A stretch of 63,965 nucleotides of DNA from Thermoactinomycetaceae bacterium (GTDB lineage: Bacteria > Bacillota > Bacilli > Thermoactinomycetales > Thermoactinomycetaceae): assembly GCA_025449975.1 (NCBI GenBank), contig JANWIG010000020.1:1-63965 (forward strand). Reading direction: 5' to 3'. Of this stretch, positions 50,833 through 60,301 are shown piece after piece. Each line of letters starts with the position of its first letter. The stretch's first letter is position 1. The position numbers were made by a program, and so were the translations under genes. The notes beneath the pieces are model-generated. The model had not been told where the DNA came from. It saw nothing but the letters and a program-made list of their open reading frames with translations, and did not search any database.

Positions 50833-52155
50833 ATGGTAAAGGTATCTAATATTTTCAATCCAGAAATGGAAACGATGTCTCGTAAAGATATGGAAGCTCT
50901 TCAACTTGAAAGATTAAAAGAAACCATTCGTCGCTCTTATGAAAACGTTCCATTCCATAAAGAAAACTTTGATAAAGCCGGTGTTCGTCCTGAAGATATT
51001 CAATCCCTCGAGGATCTACAAAAAGTACCTTTTATGAAGAAAACGGATTTAAGAGAAAACTATCCTTTTAAACTGTTTGCTGTACCGCCAAATAAATGTG
51101 CACGTATTCATGGATCTTCCGGAACCAAAGGAAAGCCAACGATTGTTGGTTATACTCATAAGGATATTGAAAACTGGGCTGAAATCGTTGCCCGCGCGAT
51201 TGTAGCAGCCGGCGGACGTCCAGGAGATATTTTCCACAACGCTTATGGTTATGGGCTTTTTACGGGTGGACTTGGACTTCATTATGGAATTGAACGGTTA
51301 GGTGCAACAGCTGTTCCTGTTTCTGGTGGAAACACTCCTCGGCAGATTACGTTGATTCAGGATTTCCAACCTCGTGGACTTTCTGCAACTCCTTCGTATA
51401 CATTGAACATTATCGAAGGAATGAAGAAAATGGGCTTAAACCCACGTGACACCAGTATCGAGTATGGAATCTTTGGAGCAGAACCATGGACAGAAGAAAT
51501 GAGAGAGCAGCTCGAAGAAGAGTTAGGTATTAAAGCGATCGACATCTATGGTCTAAGTGAAGTAATGGGTCCTGGTGTTTCGATCGAATGTCATGAAGCA
51601 CAAGACGGTTTGCATATTGCTGAAGATCACTTCTTAGCTGAAATCATCAATCCGGAAACCGGTGAAGTATTGCCTTATGGAGAAGAAGGGGAGCTTGTAT
51701 TTACATCATTGACGAAAGAAGCGTTCCCAGTGATTCGTTATCGTACAGGAGACATCGCCTCCCTCAATCCGGAAAAATGTAAATGTGGACGTACCACAAT
51801 AAGAATGTCTCGGATTAAAGGACGGATCGACGACATGTTGATCATTCGTGGAGTGAATGTTTTCCCAACAGAGATCGAAGCGGTTCTTCTCGGATTTAGT
51901 GAATTGGCTCCACATTACCAAGTCGTATTGAAGCGTGAAGGCGTCTTAGATACCTGTGAGGTTCAATGTGAAATTACTCCAGAATACCAACAAAATGCAT
52001 CTGCTGACGACAAAGAGCGCCTGATCCGTGAAATCAGTGCAAACATGAAAGATGCTTTGGGTGTAACTGTTGTTCCATGTATCAATGAGCCAAATACACT
52101 TCCACGCAGTGAAGGAAAAGCGATCCGGATCGTCGATAAAAGAAATCAATATTAA
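50833..52155 (+). CDS. paaK: Phenylacetate-CoA ligase
   Basis: 440 residues, ANL superfamily. ATP-forming loop HGSSGTKGKPTIVGYT, YGYGLFTGGLGLHYG, DIYGLSEVMGPGVS, and the C-terminal YRTGDIASL and IIRGVNVFPTEIE are the family hallmarks. Catalyses phenylacetate + ATP + CoA to phenylacetyl-CoA, the entry step and the inducer of PaaX. Preceded by GGGGAGAGG. Length normal. Confidence 0.94.
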   Translation: MVKVSNIFNPEMETMSRKDMEALQLERLKETIRRSYENVPFHKENFDKAGVRPEDIQSLEDLQKVPFMKKTDLRENYPFKLFAVPPNKCARIHGSSGTKGKPTIVGYTHKDIENWAEIVARAIVAAGGRPGDIFHNAYGYGLFTGGLGLHYGIERLGATAVPVSGGNTPRQITLIQDFQPRGLSATPSYTLNIIEGMKKMGLNPRDTSIEYGIFGAEPWTEEMREQLEEELGIKAIDIYGLSEVMGPGVSIECHEAQDGLHIAEDHFLAEIINPETGEVLPYGEEGELVFTSLTKEAFPVIRYRTGDIASLNPEKCKCGRTTIRMSRIKGRIDDMLIIRGVNVFPTEIEAVLLGFSELAPHYQVVLKREGVLDTCEVQCEITPEYQQNASADDKERLIREISANMKDALGVTVVPCINEPNTLPRSEGKAIRIVDKRNQY

Positions 52156-52184
52156 GGGTTCCTTTGAAACAAGGAGAGATAAAG

Positions 52185-52958
52185 ATGGGTTTTGAGTTTA
52201 TTCAAACATCTGTTGATGGAGCTGTTGGTATCATCCGTCTCAACCGTCCGGAAGTACTCAATGCATTGAACCTGAAGATGGTGGAAGAGATTGTTACCGC
52301 TTTGGAAGAGTGGGATCAAGACAAGGCCATTCGCGTCATCCTCATCACAGGAAACGACAAAGCCTTTGCCGCTGGAGCGGATATTGATGAAATGGCAAAT
52401 GAGTCGACGGTGGCCATGTATCAAAAAGATCAATTCCGCACATGGGATCGCATTGCCAAAATCTCAAAACCAATTATTGCTGCTGTCAGCGGGTTTGCCC
52501 TCGGGGGCGGTTGTGAGCTGATGATGAACTGCGATATGATCATCGCTTCAGAAACAACCAAAATCGGTCAACCTGAAGTGAAACTGGGAGTCATGCCTGG
52601 GGCAGGTGGAACGGTTCGTTTGACCAAGATCGTTGGGAAATTGAAAGCAATGGAGATGTTACTCACCGGAGAACCGATCACCGCTGAGGAAGCCCTTCAA
52701 TATCAATTGGTAAATAAAGTGGTTCCAGTTGAGCTTTATTTTGAAGAAGCGATGAAGCTAGCGAAACAGATTGCAAACCAACCTCCTGTAGCAGTCAGCA
52801 TGATTAAGCGGTCGCTAATGACAGCGTTGGACAGTCCGACTGAACAAGCTTTGAAATATGAACGCAATGGTTTTTACCTTCTCTTTTCTAGCGAGGATCA
52901 AACAGAGGGTATGAGCGCTTTTATCGAAAAGCGTAAACCTAATTTTTCAGGAAAGTAG
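52185..52958 (+). CDS. paaF: Enoyl-CoA hydratase (B), PaaF-like
   Basis: 257 residues. AAGADIDEMA, FALGGGCELMMNCD and QPEVKLGVMPGAGGTVRLTK: both catalytic Glu residues are present. It is the best candidate for 2,3-dehydroadipyl-CoA hydratase because it lies next to paaG and paaH. The ATG at 52185 follows AAGGAGAG; an in-frame TTG at 52164 is upstream of the site and is rejected. Confidence 0.85.
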   Translation: MGFEFIQTSVDGAVGIIRLNRPEVLNALNLKMVEEIVTALEEWDQDKAIRVILITGNDKAFAAGADIDEMANESTVAMYQKDQFRTWDRIAKISKPIIAAVSGFALGGGCELMMNCDMIIASETTKIGQPEVKLGVMPGAGGTVRLTKIVGKLKAMEMLLTGEPITAEEALQYQLVNKVVPVELYFEEAMKLAKQIANQPPVAVSMIKRSLMTALDSPTEQALKYERNGFYLLFSSEDQTEGMSAFIEKRKPNFSGK

Positions 52959-52967
52959 GTTTTACTC

Positions 52968-53747
52968 GTGGCATATGAGACCATTCTTTATGAAGTGATC
53001 GATAATGTTGCTAAGATCACGATGAATCGACCTGATCGATTTAATAGCTTTACTCTTACCATGCATAAAGAAATGATCCATGCATTGAAAACCGCTAATC
53101 GTGATCCCGATGTTCGTTGCCTCGTAATTATCGGTGCTGGCAAGGCTTTTAATTCTGGACAAGATCTAAGTGAAGTTTCTGGCGAGAAAATCGATTACGG
53201 TGGATTTTTACGCCAGCGCTACAATCCACTGATTGAACTGATGCAGAGCATCGAAAAACCCATCATTGCAGCAGTCAACGGGGTAGCTGCAGGAGCAGGA
53301 ATGAGCTTGGCTCTGGCCTGTGATCTTCGGTTGGTCTCGGAAAAGGCAACATTTATTGATGTGTTTATCAATATCGGTCTGATCCCTGACTCCGGTGGCT
53401 GTTATTTCTTGCCGAGAATTGTTGGGATCGGTAAAGCGCTCGAGTTGGCGATGACCGGAGACCGGGTAAAAGCGGATGAAGCACTGCGTCTTGGCTTGGC
53501 TAATCAGGTGTTTCCAGCAGAAACCTTTGAGAAAGATGTCATGGCGTATGCTACTCGTTTGGCCAAAATGCCTACCAAAGGAATGGGTCTGATTAAACGC
53601 GTGATGTATAAAGGGCTAAACATGAGTTTAAAAGAAACGCTGGAATATGAAGCTTATGCGCAAGATATTGCGGGCAGTACCAACGATCATCAAGAAGGGA
53701 TGCAAGCTTTTCTTGAAAAACGATCGCCTGTTTTCCGGGGGAACTAA
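52968..53747 (+). CDS. paaG: 2-(1,2-epoxy-1,2-dihydrophenyl)acetyl-CoA isomerase
   Basis: 259 residues. NSGQDLSEV, GVAAGAGMSLALACDLRL and DVFINIGLIPDSGGCYFLPR match PaaG, where an Asp replaces the hydratase Glu. It isomerises the ring epoxide to an oxepin and shifts double bonds later in the chain. GTG start 9 bases after the preceding gene. Confidence 0.92.
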   Translation: MAYETILYEVIDNVAKITMNRPDRFNSFTLTMHKEMIHALKTANRDPDVRCLVIIGAGKAFNSGQDLSEVSGEKIDYGGFLRQRYNPLIELMQSIEKPIIAAVNGVAAGAGMSLALACDLRLVSEKATFIDVFINIGLIPDSGGCYFLPRIVGIGKALELAMTGDRVKADEALRLGLANQVFPAETFEKDVMAYATRLAKMPTKGMGLIKRVMYKGLNMSLKETLEYEAYAQDIAGSTNDHQEGMQAFLEKRSPVFRGN

Positions 53748-53761
53748 TTGGAGGGAAAAAG

Positions 53762-54610
53762 ATGCTAGTTAGTGTGATTGGAGCTGGGACGATGGGCTCA
53801 GGCATTGCATTGGTCTGTGCTAGAAAAGGGCATCAAGTCAAACTGATGGATACCAATCAAAGTGTACTTGAAAAAGCCCAGTCCTTTCTCCAAAAGATCT
53901 TAAATAGAGATGTGGAAAAAGGAAGAATTAGCGAATCGGAAAAGGAAAAGATCTACCAATCGATTCTTCCAACGCAGTCGATGGAGCAGCTAGCAGATTG
54001 TGAAATCGTGATTGAAGCTGTGCCTGAAAGACTGGATTTGAAGAAAAAGATATTTCAAGATCTAAGTAACATTTGCTCAGAGAAGGCGTTGCTGCTAAGC
54101 AATACATCGTCCATCTCAATCACCGAGATCGCCGCAGGCTGCAAAGGAGAAGAACGTATTCTCGGTTTGCACTTCTTTAATCCTGCTCCAGTCATGCCGT
54201 TGGTTGAAGTGATTCGGGGAATGAAGTCCAGCGAAGAAAATGTACAGAAGGTTGTCCAATTCGCTAAGGACTTAGGTAAAGTCCCTGTGACATGTAACGA
54301 TTCACCTGGCTTTATTGTGAATCGGATCGCTCGTCCTTACTATAATGAATCGTTAAATATCTTAGGAAGTCGGATCGCTACTCCCAAGCAGATCGATGAA
54401 ATCATGACAAAAGCAGGCGGCTTCCGAATGGGACCTTTTGCCTTACAAGATCTGATCGGGATCGATATCAATTTTGCAACTACCGAGTCCGTTTATACCA
54501 ATTTCTTTCATGAGGGGCGTTTTAAACCAAGCCGAATTCAACAACGGATGGTACAAGCAGGTCGTTTAGGTAGAAAGACGGGTGGAGGTTTCTATGACTA
54601 TAGCAAATAA
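53762..54610 (+). CDS. paaH: 3-hydroxyacyl-CoA dehydrogenase
   Basis: 282 residues. NAD-binding GAGTMGSGIA at the N-terminus, NTSSISITEIA, catalytic His in GLHFFNPAPVMPLVE, and NDSPGFIVNR starting the helical C-terminal domain. It oxidises 3-hydroxyadipyl-CoA to 3-oxoadipyl-CoA. Its end overlaps the next gene by 17 bases. Complete active site, in contrast to that neighbour. Confidence 0.93.
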   Translation: MLVSVIGAGTMGSGIALVCARKGHQVKLMDTNQSVLEKAQSFLQKILNRDVEKGRISESEKEKIYQSILPTQSMEQLADCEIVIEAVPERLDLKKKIFQDLSNICSEKALLLSNTSSISITEIAAGCKGEERILGLHFFNPAPVMPLVEVIRGMKSSEENVQKVVQFAKDLGKVPVTCNDSPGFIVNRIARPYYNESLNILGSRIATPKQIDEIMTKAGGFRMGPFALQDLIGIDINFATTESVYTNFFHEGRFKPSRIQQRMVQAGRLGRKTGGGFYDYSK

Positions 54611-55337
54611 AAAAGTATTGGTAGCTGGCATGAGCCCCCTCGCTCAAGAATTAAAAGAATTGATTTCGAAGCACGGTGCTCAAGTACTCTCACTGGATCA
54701 ATTAGACGAGCATCAGGATTCGCTTGATTATGTTGTTGAAGTGACCAACTACAATCTTGAAGACAAAAAAAGAATCATTCAACAAATCGATCAGGCCTTA
54801 GCTGCTCGTCCAGAGGTTCCCATTTTGACCACTTCGCTGGCGATTACGGCTACGGAAGTGGCATCTTGGACGACTTCTCCACAGCGTGTATGTGGCTTTG
54901 GAACGTTTGTGCCTTTGGCAGAGAGAAAACTAATCGAATTGGCGCCTGCTCTCCAGACAGAGGAGTCGATTGTAAAGAAAGTAGAGGCGTTCGTTCAATC
55001 TTTAGAAAAAGAGACTTCCATTGTCGACGATGAAGTAGGCTTGGTTTTCCCCCGCGTTCTTTCCTTGATTATCAATGAAGCGGTATTTGCGTTGATGGAA
55101 GGAACAGCGAGCAAAGAGGATATCGATATCGCGATGAAAAAGGGAACCAACTATCCTTACGGACCACTGGAATGGGCTGATCAAATCGGGCTTGATGAAG
55201 TCTATGCGGTTGTTCGTGGACTCTATCGTGATCTGGGTGAAGAACGTTTCCGTCCAGCCTCCTTGCTACGAAAAATGGTTTTAGCCGGTAGAGTGGGAAA
55301 AAGAAGCAATCAGGGATTCTATTCTTATAACAAATAA
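54594..55337 (+). CDS. Degenerate 3-hydroxyacyl-CoA dehydrogenase paralog
   Basis: 247 residues. Its C-terminal half matches the dehydrogenase helical domain (VGLVFPRVLSLIINEA, PYGPLEWADQIGLDEV, LAGRVGKRSNQGFYSYN). The N-terminal half keeps the fold outline but reads VLVAGMSPLAQEL instead of GxGxxG, and the catalytic HFFNP is replaced by GTFVP. It probably cannot bind NAD or do hydride transfer and may instead be a partner of PaaH, whose gene it overlaps. ATG 54594 follows GGTGGAGG. Confidence 0.85.
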   Translation: MTIANKKVLVAGMSPLAQELKELISKHGAQVLSLDQLDEHQDSLDYVVEVTNYNLEDKKRIIQQIDQALAARPEVPILTTSLAITATEVASWTTSPQRVCGFGTFVPLAERKLIELAPALQTEESIVKKVEAFVQSLEKETSIVDDEVGLVFPRVLSLIINEAVFALMEGTASKEDIDIAMKKGTNYPYGPLEWADQIGLDEVYAVVRGLYRDLGEERFRPASLLRKMVLAGRVGKRSNQGFYSYNK

Positions 55338-55351
55338 GGGGTGTGACTGTC

Positions 55352-56545
55352 ATGACCAAAGGACAAGATGTATTTGTTGTCGCAGCAGCACGAACACCCA
55401 TCGGACGGTTGGCTGGCGGTCTCAAAGATGTGCCAATGGATGATTTGTCTGCATTGGTTATCAAAGAAGTGCTACGACGCGCTAACGTTTCTGGTGATCA
55501 AGTCGATGAAGTGATCATGGGTAATGTGATTTCTGCTGGACCTTTTATCAACATTGCCCGTGTGGGCTTGTTGAAAGCTGGACTGCCTGAGTCTATACCG
55601 GCTTTCACAGTGAATCGCGTCTGTGCTTCAGGTCTTGAAGCGATTAACTTGGCAGCTCAGTCGATTCAATTGGGACGTAGTCATATTATGATCGCTGGTG
55701 GGGTAGAGAATTTAACGCGCTCACCCTATATCTTGGAGAAGTTTCCTGCTCCGTATCAGCGTGGACCACAAACTTTGATGGAATCCTTTGGCGGACCTCG
55801 CTCGGCTCCGGTCTCCTTATACGGCGATCTAACCATGGGAGATACAGCTGAAAACGTGGCCGAAAAATATCAGATTAGCCGTGAAGACCAGGATCGCTTT
55901 GCGATGGAAAGTCATCATCGTGCGATCAGAGCGATTGACCAAGGATTATTAAAAGAGGAGATTGTTCCGGTAGTTGTTGCGACGAAAAAAGGGGAATCAA
56001 TCGTCGATACAGATGAGCATCCGCGAAGAGGCGTCACAATGGAAACATTGGGCAAGCTAAGACCTGCTTTTCGGAAAGGCGGAAGCGTGACAGCTGGAAA
56101 CTCTTCGGGAATCAACGATGGCGCAGCAGCAGTATTGCTGATGAGTGAAGAAGCTGTGAAGAAAACAGGTGCCAAACCACTCGGACGGATTATCCATTAT
56201 GCCAGCGGTGGTGTCGATCCCAAAATCATGGGAATTGGGCCTGTGGTTGCGATTCGCAAGCTTCTCTCCGAGATGAATATGTCGATCGATGAGATTGATT
56301 TGTTTGAACTAAACGAAGCATTTGCTTCCCAATCGTTGGCTTGTATCCGCCAATTAGATTTACCTCTTGATCGTACCAATGTGAATGGAGGAGCGATTGC
56401 CTTTGGTCATCCATTGGGGATGAGCGGTACGCGCCTGCTAAGTACCATTCTTTACGAGCTACGCCGCCGTCAAAAGAAATACGGTGTGGTTTCTCTATGC
56501 ATCGGTGGAGGACAAGGATTAGCCACATTGGTGGAGGCATTGTAA
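55352..56545 (+). CDS. Thiolase (acetyl-CoA acyltransferase), first copy
   Basis: 397 residues. Nucleophile Cys in [19 protein letters not shown], catalytic His in [14 protein letters not shown], and second Cys in CIGGGQG. Catalyses the thiolytic cleavage of 3-oxoacyl-CoA. A second thiolase follows, so one may use 3-oxoadipyl-CoA and the other another oxoacyl-CoA. ATG 55352 follows AAGGGGTGTG; an in-frame GTG at 55343 is not used. Confidence 0.9.
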   Translation: MTKGQDVFVVAAARTPIGRLAGGLKDVPMDDLSALVIKEVLRRANVSGDQVDEVIMGNVISAGPFINIARVGLLKAGLPESIPAFTVNRVCASGLEAINLAAQSIQLGRSHIMIAGGVENLTRSPYILEKFPAPYQRGPQTLMESFGGPRSAPVSLYGDLTMGDTAENVAEKYQISREDQDRFAMESHHRAIRAIDQGLLKEEIVPVVVATKKGESIVDTDEHPRRGVTMETLGKLRPAFRKGGSVTAGNSSGINDGAAAVLLMSEEAVKKTGAKPLGRIIHYASGGVDPKIMGIGPVVAIRKLLSEMNMSIDEIDLFELNEAFASQSLACIRQLDLPLDRTNVNGGAIAFGHPLGMSGTRLLSTILYELRRRQKKYGVVSLCIGGGQGLATLVEAL

Positions 56546-56561
56546 ACGATGGGAGAGATTC

Positions 56562-57764
56562 ATGTTGAAAACGACCGTAATTATTGATGCAATCAGAACA
56601 CCGATTGGTAGACATGGCGGGGCGTTGAAAGATGTCCGTCCCGATGATCTTGGAGCGATTGTCATCAAAAAACTATTAGAAAGAAATCCGATTGATCCTC
56701 AATTGATTGATGATGTGATTTTGGGATGCGCCAACCAAGCTGGTGAAGATAATCGAAACGTTGCCCGGATGTCTCTGCTGTTGGCTGGATTGCCTGTCGA
56801 AGTACCTGGGGTAACGGTGAATCGGTTATGCGGGTCAGGGTTGGAAGCCATCAATCAATCTGATAATGCGATTAAAGCTGGAACAGGTCAACTTTACATT
56901 GCAGGTGGAACCGAAAGCATGACTCGTGCGCCGCTTGTGATGATGAAACCAGGAAAAGCATATCAACGTGGAAATGTCCAACTGCACGATACCACCCTCG
57001 GTTGGCGTTTGGTCAATGATCAATTGGCAGCCGTCTATCCGCCCATTTCTTTGGGAGAAACAGCGGAAAATGTGGCTGAGCAGTATGGAATTACCCGTGA
57101 GATGCAAGACAAGTTTGCCCTTGCTAGCCAGCAAAAATATGCCCAAGCGCTGGCAGAAGGGAAATTTAAAGATGAAATTGTCCCCGTTGAAGTCAAAGGA
57201 AGAAAAGGAGAAGTGACCATTGTGGATCAAGATGAACATCCACGTCCAGGTACCACGATGGAACAGCTTGCCAAATTAAAACCTGTCTTCCGTCAAGGGG
57301 GAACGGTGACAGCTGGAAACTCTTCCGGTATCAACGATGGAGCTGCAGCTCTTTTATTAGCGGAAGAAGAAACGGCTCATCAGCTGGGCTTAAAGCCGAG
57401 AGCCAGAGTGATTGCCTCTGCAGTTGCCGGCGTAGACCCATCTGTCATGGGAATCGGTCCGATTCCTGCCACAAAGAAAGTATTGAAGAAAGCCGGACTA
57501 TCGATCGAAGAGATAGATCTCTTTGAAATTAACGAGGCTTTTGCTGCGCAAGCCGTTGCTTGTGTACGAGAGCTTGGAATGGATCCGGAAAAAGTGAATG
57601 TAAATGGTGGTGCGATTGCACTCGGTCACCCTCTTGGATGTAGTGGAGCACGTCTGACGACGACACTCTTATACGAAATGGAGAGAAGACAAGCTCGTTA
57701 TGGGCTCGTGACCATGTGTATTGGAGTGGGTCAGGGAATTGCAACAATTATTGAGAGGGTGTGA
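56562..57764 (+). CDS. paaJ: 3-oxoadipyl-CoA thiolase (second thiolase)
   Basis: 400 residues. Nucleophile Cys in [53 protein letters not shown] and CIGVGQGIA. The CGSG nucleophile loop is typical of PcaF/PaaJ enzymes, so this copy is the better candidate for cleaving 3-oxoadipyl-CoA into succinyl-CoA and acetyl-CoA. It ends 3 bases before the third hotdog thioesterase gene. Confidence 0.88.
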   Translation: MLKTTVIIDAIRTPIGRHGGALKDVRPDDLGAIVIKKLLERNPIDPQLIDDVILGCANQAGEDNRNVARMSLLLAGLPVEVPGVTVNRLCGSGLEAINQSDNAIKAGTGQLYIAGGTESMTRAPLVMMKPGKAYQRGNVQLHDTTLGWRLVNDQLAAVYPPISLGETAENVAEQYGITREMQDKFALASQQKYAQALAEGKFKDEIVPVEVKGRKGEVTIVDQDEHPRPGTTMEQLAKLKPVFRQGGTVTAGNSSGINDGAAALLLAEEETAHQLGLKPRARVIASAVAGVDPSVMGIGPIPATKKVLKKAGLSIEEIDLFEINEAFAAQAVACVRELGMDPEKVNVNGGAIALGHPLGCSGARLTTTLLYEMERRQARYGLVTMCIGVGQGIATIIERV

Positions 57765-57767
57765 AAA

Positions 57768-58175
57768 TTGAAAGAAGGATTGCGCCCGGGACACAAAGTA
57801 GAGTTTCAGATTACCGTGGATGAAACCATGTTTGCCGAATTTGATGGGCATGTTGTCCATCCTGTCATGTCTACCGTCTCGATGATTTACTATATGGAAA
57901 GAGCCGGCCGCTTCGTCATTCTTCCTTTTCTTTTAGAAGAGGAAGAAGGCGCCGGCTATGAAATCAATGTGAAACATCTACGCTCAGCGGTGAAAGGGCA
58001 AGTGGTCACTTTTCGAGCGGTTTGTGTTGAGATGACAGAGCGGCGAGTGATCTGTGAAGTGGTTGCTGAGACCGATTCTTATGTCGTAGGAAAGGGGATT
58101 TTTACTCAAGCTATCTTTCCAAAGGAGAAAATGAGGCAGAATATCGAAAAATTACAAGCGAATATTGGTAATTAA
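57768..58175 (+). CDS. FlK-like hotdog thioesterase
   Basis: 135 residues. GLRPGHKVEFQITVDE then HVVHPVMSTVSMIYYMERAGR, and YEINVKHLRSAVKGQVV. The Thr, Glu and His placed as in fluoroacetyl-CoA thioesterase FlK are present. In this cluster a housekeeping thioesterase for dead-end CoA esters is likely. TTG start at 57768; last gene of the first paa operon, so the operon carries three hotdog thioesterases. Confidence 0.82.
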   Translation: MKEGLRPGHKVEFQITVDETMFAEFDGHVVHPVMSTVSMIYYMERAGRFVILPFLLEEEEGAGYEINVKHLRSAVKGQVVTFRAVCVEMTERRVICEVVAETDSYVVGKGIFTQAIFPKEKMRQNIEKLQANIGN

Positions 58176-58206
58176 CAACATTTGATGTAGATTATAAAAA
58201 AAGTTA

Positions 58207-58352
58207 TTGACACAAATACGAACTTTAATGTTAATATTACGTTATAAAAACGTATTATTATAATTAGGTATATTATCTTGAGGAGGTGAAATAACTACTC
58301 GACCATGTGCAAGGTGAGAGAACTAGGGAAGTAGATCCCACTGAGGAAACCT
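58207..58352 (+). promoter_or_regulatory. Promoter, PaaX-type palindrome and leader of the liv-like operon
   Basis: TTGACA at 58207-58212 with a TAATAT -10-like element 19 bases on. ACGTT-ATAAA-AACGT at 58239-58253 matches the other two paa sites. The leader then has GAGGAGGTGA (58280-58289) with no usable start codon close by, and a GGGA/TCCC hairpin (58326-58339). Confidence 0.65.
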
Positions 58353-58415
58353 AACATTTCTAAATTTTTTAACTTGAAAGCGGATTCAATATACGTACGA
58401 GGGGAGGCAGATTGG

Positions 58416-59294
58416 ATGACCGAGTTGCTGCAGTATATCGTAAATGGTTTGGTTTCAGGTGGGATTTATGCAATCGTCGCTGCAGGGTTCATTACCATTT
58501 ATAACGTTAGTAAAGTAATCAATATGACCCAAGGAGAATTTCTGATGTTGGGTGGAATGTTTACGGTTACCTTTATCGGTGCTGGCATTCCATATTTCGT
58601 CTCAATCATTCTTGCTGTTTTGTTGGTGATCCTGATTGGTGCAGTCATGCAAAAATTCATCATTGGCCAAGCGAAAACAAACAATCCTATCAGTTTGATT
58701 ATTCTTACAATTGGGCTTTCAATCTTTATTAAAGGTATTGCGAGCTTTTTCTGGGGTAAAGATCCGTATGCTCTGGAGCCGATAACATCGAACGATCCAA
58801 TCAATATCGCGGGAATCAGTATTGCCCAACAAAGTCTCTGGGTCATTCTGACGGTCATTGTTATTCTCATTGGTCTGTGGTATCTCACAGAAAAAACGTT
58901 GTTAGGTAAGAAAATCAACGCTTGTTCAGTCAACCAACAAGCTGCACGTCTGATGGGGATTAGCCCAGCAAAAATGATGATGCTAGCCTTTGCAGTTAGT
59001 GCAGGGATGGGCGCCATTGCTGGAATTGTCATTGCCCCGCTCAATGTTACATCGTATGATGTAGGAACTTTATTGGGTGTGAAAGGATTTGCTGCTGTAA
59101 TCTTAGGAGGAGTTGGCAATCCGCTTGGAGCGATTATCGCTGGTTTCGCTCTTGGCTTAATCGAGTCACTATCCGCTGGTTATATCAGTTCGGGTCTAAA
59201 AGATGCAATCGCGTTTATGGTCTTGATTGTTGTCTTACTCGTAAAGCCAACTGGTATCTTCTCAGAACGTAGTGTAGGGAAAGGAGGTTTATAA
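58416..59294 (+). CDS. livH: Branched-chain-amino-acid-type ABC transporter permease (LivH-like)
   Basis: 292 residues, about eight membrane segments. NGLVSGGIYAIVAAGFITIY and NMTQGEFLMLGGMF near the N-terminus, and the coupling motif GVKGFAAVILGGVGNPLGA in the C-terminal half. The position inside the paa region, behind a shared palindrome, suggests uptake of phenylacetate or a related aromatic acid rather than leucine; this is inference. ATG 58416 follows GGGGAGG; an upstream in-frame TTG at 58374 is rejected. Confidence 0.88.
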   Translation: MTELLQYIVNGLVSGGIYAIVAAGFITIYNVSKVINMTQGEFLMLGGMFTVTFIGAGIPYFVSIILAVLLVILIGAVMQKFIIGQAKTNNPISLIILTIGLSIFIKGIASFFWGKDPYALEPITSNDPINIAGISIAQQSLWVILTVIVILIGLWYLTEKTLLGKKINACSVNQQAARLMGISPAKMMMLAFAVSAGMGAIAGIVIAPLNVTSYDVGTLLGVKGFAAVILGGVGNPLGAIIAGFALGLIESLSAGYISSGLKDAIAFMVLIVVLLVKPTGIFSERSVGKGGL

Positions 59295-60301
59295 TGAAAA
59301 ACATCGGAAAAGGGATCTACGTCTATTTAGCTCTAGTGATCTTTGCACCTTTACTCTTCCAAGATGATTACTATCTTTCCCTACTGGTGATTACGGGTAT
59401 TTATGCAATTGTAGCCATTGGACTTAGCATCGTAATGGGATTAACCGGACAAATCTCGATCGGTCAAGCTGCATTTTGGGGAATAGGCGCTTATACTTCA
59501 GCGGTCCTTACCACCAAATATGAGATTTCTCCTTTCCTTGCCTTGATCGCTGCAGCGATTATTCCTGCTGTGTTTGCATTTATCCTAGCCCGAGCAATTG
59601 CGGGATTAAGTGGATACTACTTGGCAATGGCTACACTAGCCTTTGGTTATATCATTCAGATCTTGATCTCTGAATGGGAATCCGTAACAGGTGGAGCCAC
59701 AGGAATGATTGGGATCCCTTCCATCGATTTCTTTGGAGAGTCGGAACTTGGAATGTACTATCTCGTTTGGGGTGTAGTGACGGTCGTTCTCTTATTCTCT
59801 CTAAACCTTGTAGAATCTAGAGTTGGAAGAGCTTTCCGTGCTATCCATAAAAGTGAAATTGCTGCAACCTCCATGGGAATTGATGTACGTAAGTACCGTT
59901 TGCTAGCTTTTGTTGTAGGTGGCTTGTTTGCTGGACTCTCTGGTGGCTTGTATGCTCACTATGTGGGAACTTTGGACCCCCAACCATTTGGCTTCCATGA
60001 ATCGATTGTATTTATTACGATCGTCGTCATCGGTGGAATGACCAACATTTGGGGAGCTTTAGTCGGAACATTTGTTATTGAGATGATTCGAGCTGGACTC
60101 ACTTCCCTAAGTGATACGTTCCCAGCTTTGTCAGGAGATGTTGATACCATTGTTTATGGAGCGATTCTGGTATTAATCATTATGTTTATGCCAGAGGGAT
60201 TAGTTCCGAAAATACAGTCCATGGTTCAAAGCTATAAACACCGACGCTCAACAGCAACAGTAGTAGTCCAGAAGAATAAGGAAAGGGAGACAGCAAGATG
60301 A
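59294..60301 (+). CDS. livM: Branched-chain-amino-acid-type ABC transporter permease (LivM-like)
   Basis: 335 residues, about nine membrane segments. GLTGQISIGQAAFWGIGAY and the coupling region RAIHKSEIAATSMGIDVRKY, then FVVGGLFAGLSGGLYAHYVG. Pairs with the preceding permease. ATG overlaps the livH stop by one base (TAATG), and its end overlaps the ATPase gene by 4 bases. Confidence 0.9.
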   Translation: MKNIGKGIYVYLALVIFAPLLFQDDYYLSLLVITGIYAIVAIGLSIVMGLTGQISIGQAAFWGIGAYTSAVLTTKYEISPFLALIAAAIIPAVFAFILARAIAGLSGYYLAMATLAFGYIIQILISEWESVTGGATGMIGIPSIDFFGESELGMYYLVWGVVTVVLLFSLNLVESRVGRAFRAIHKSEIAATSMGIDVRKYRLLAFVVGGLFAGLSGGLYAHYVGTLDPQPFGFHESIVFITIVVIGGMTNIWGALVGTFVIEMIRAGLTSLSDTFPALSGDVDTIVYGAILVLIIMFMPEGLVPKIQSMVQSYKHRRSTATVVVQKNKERETAR

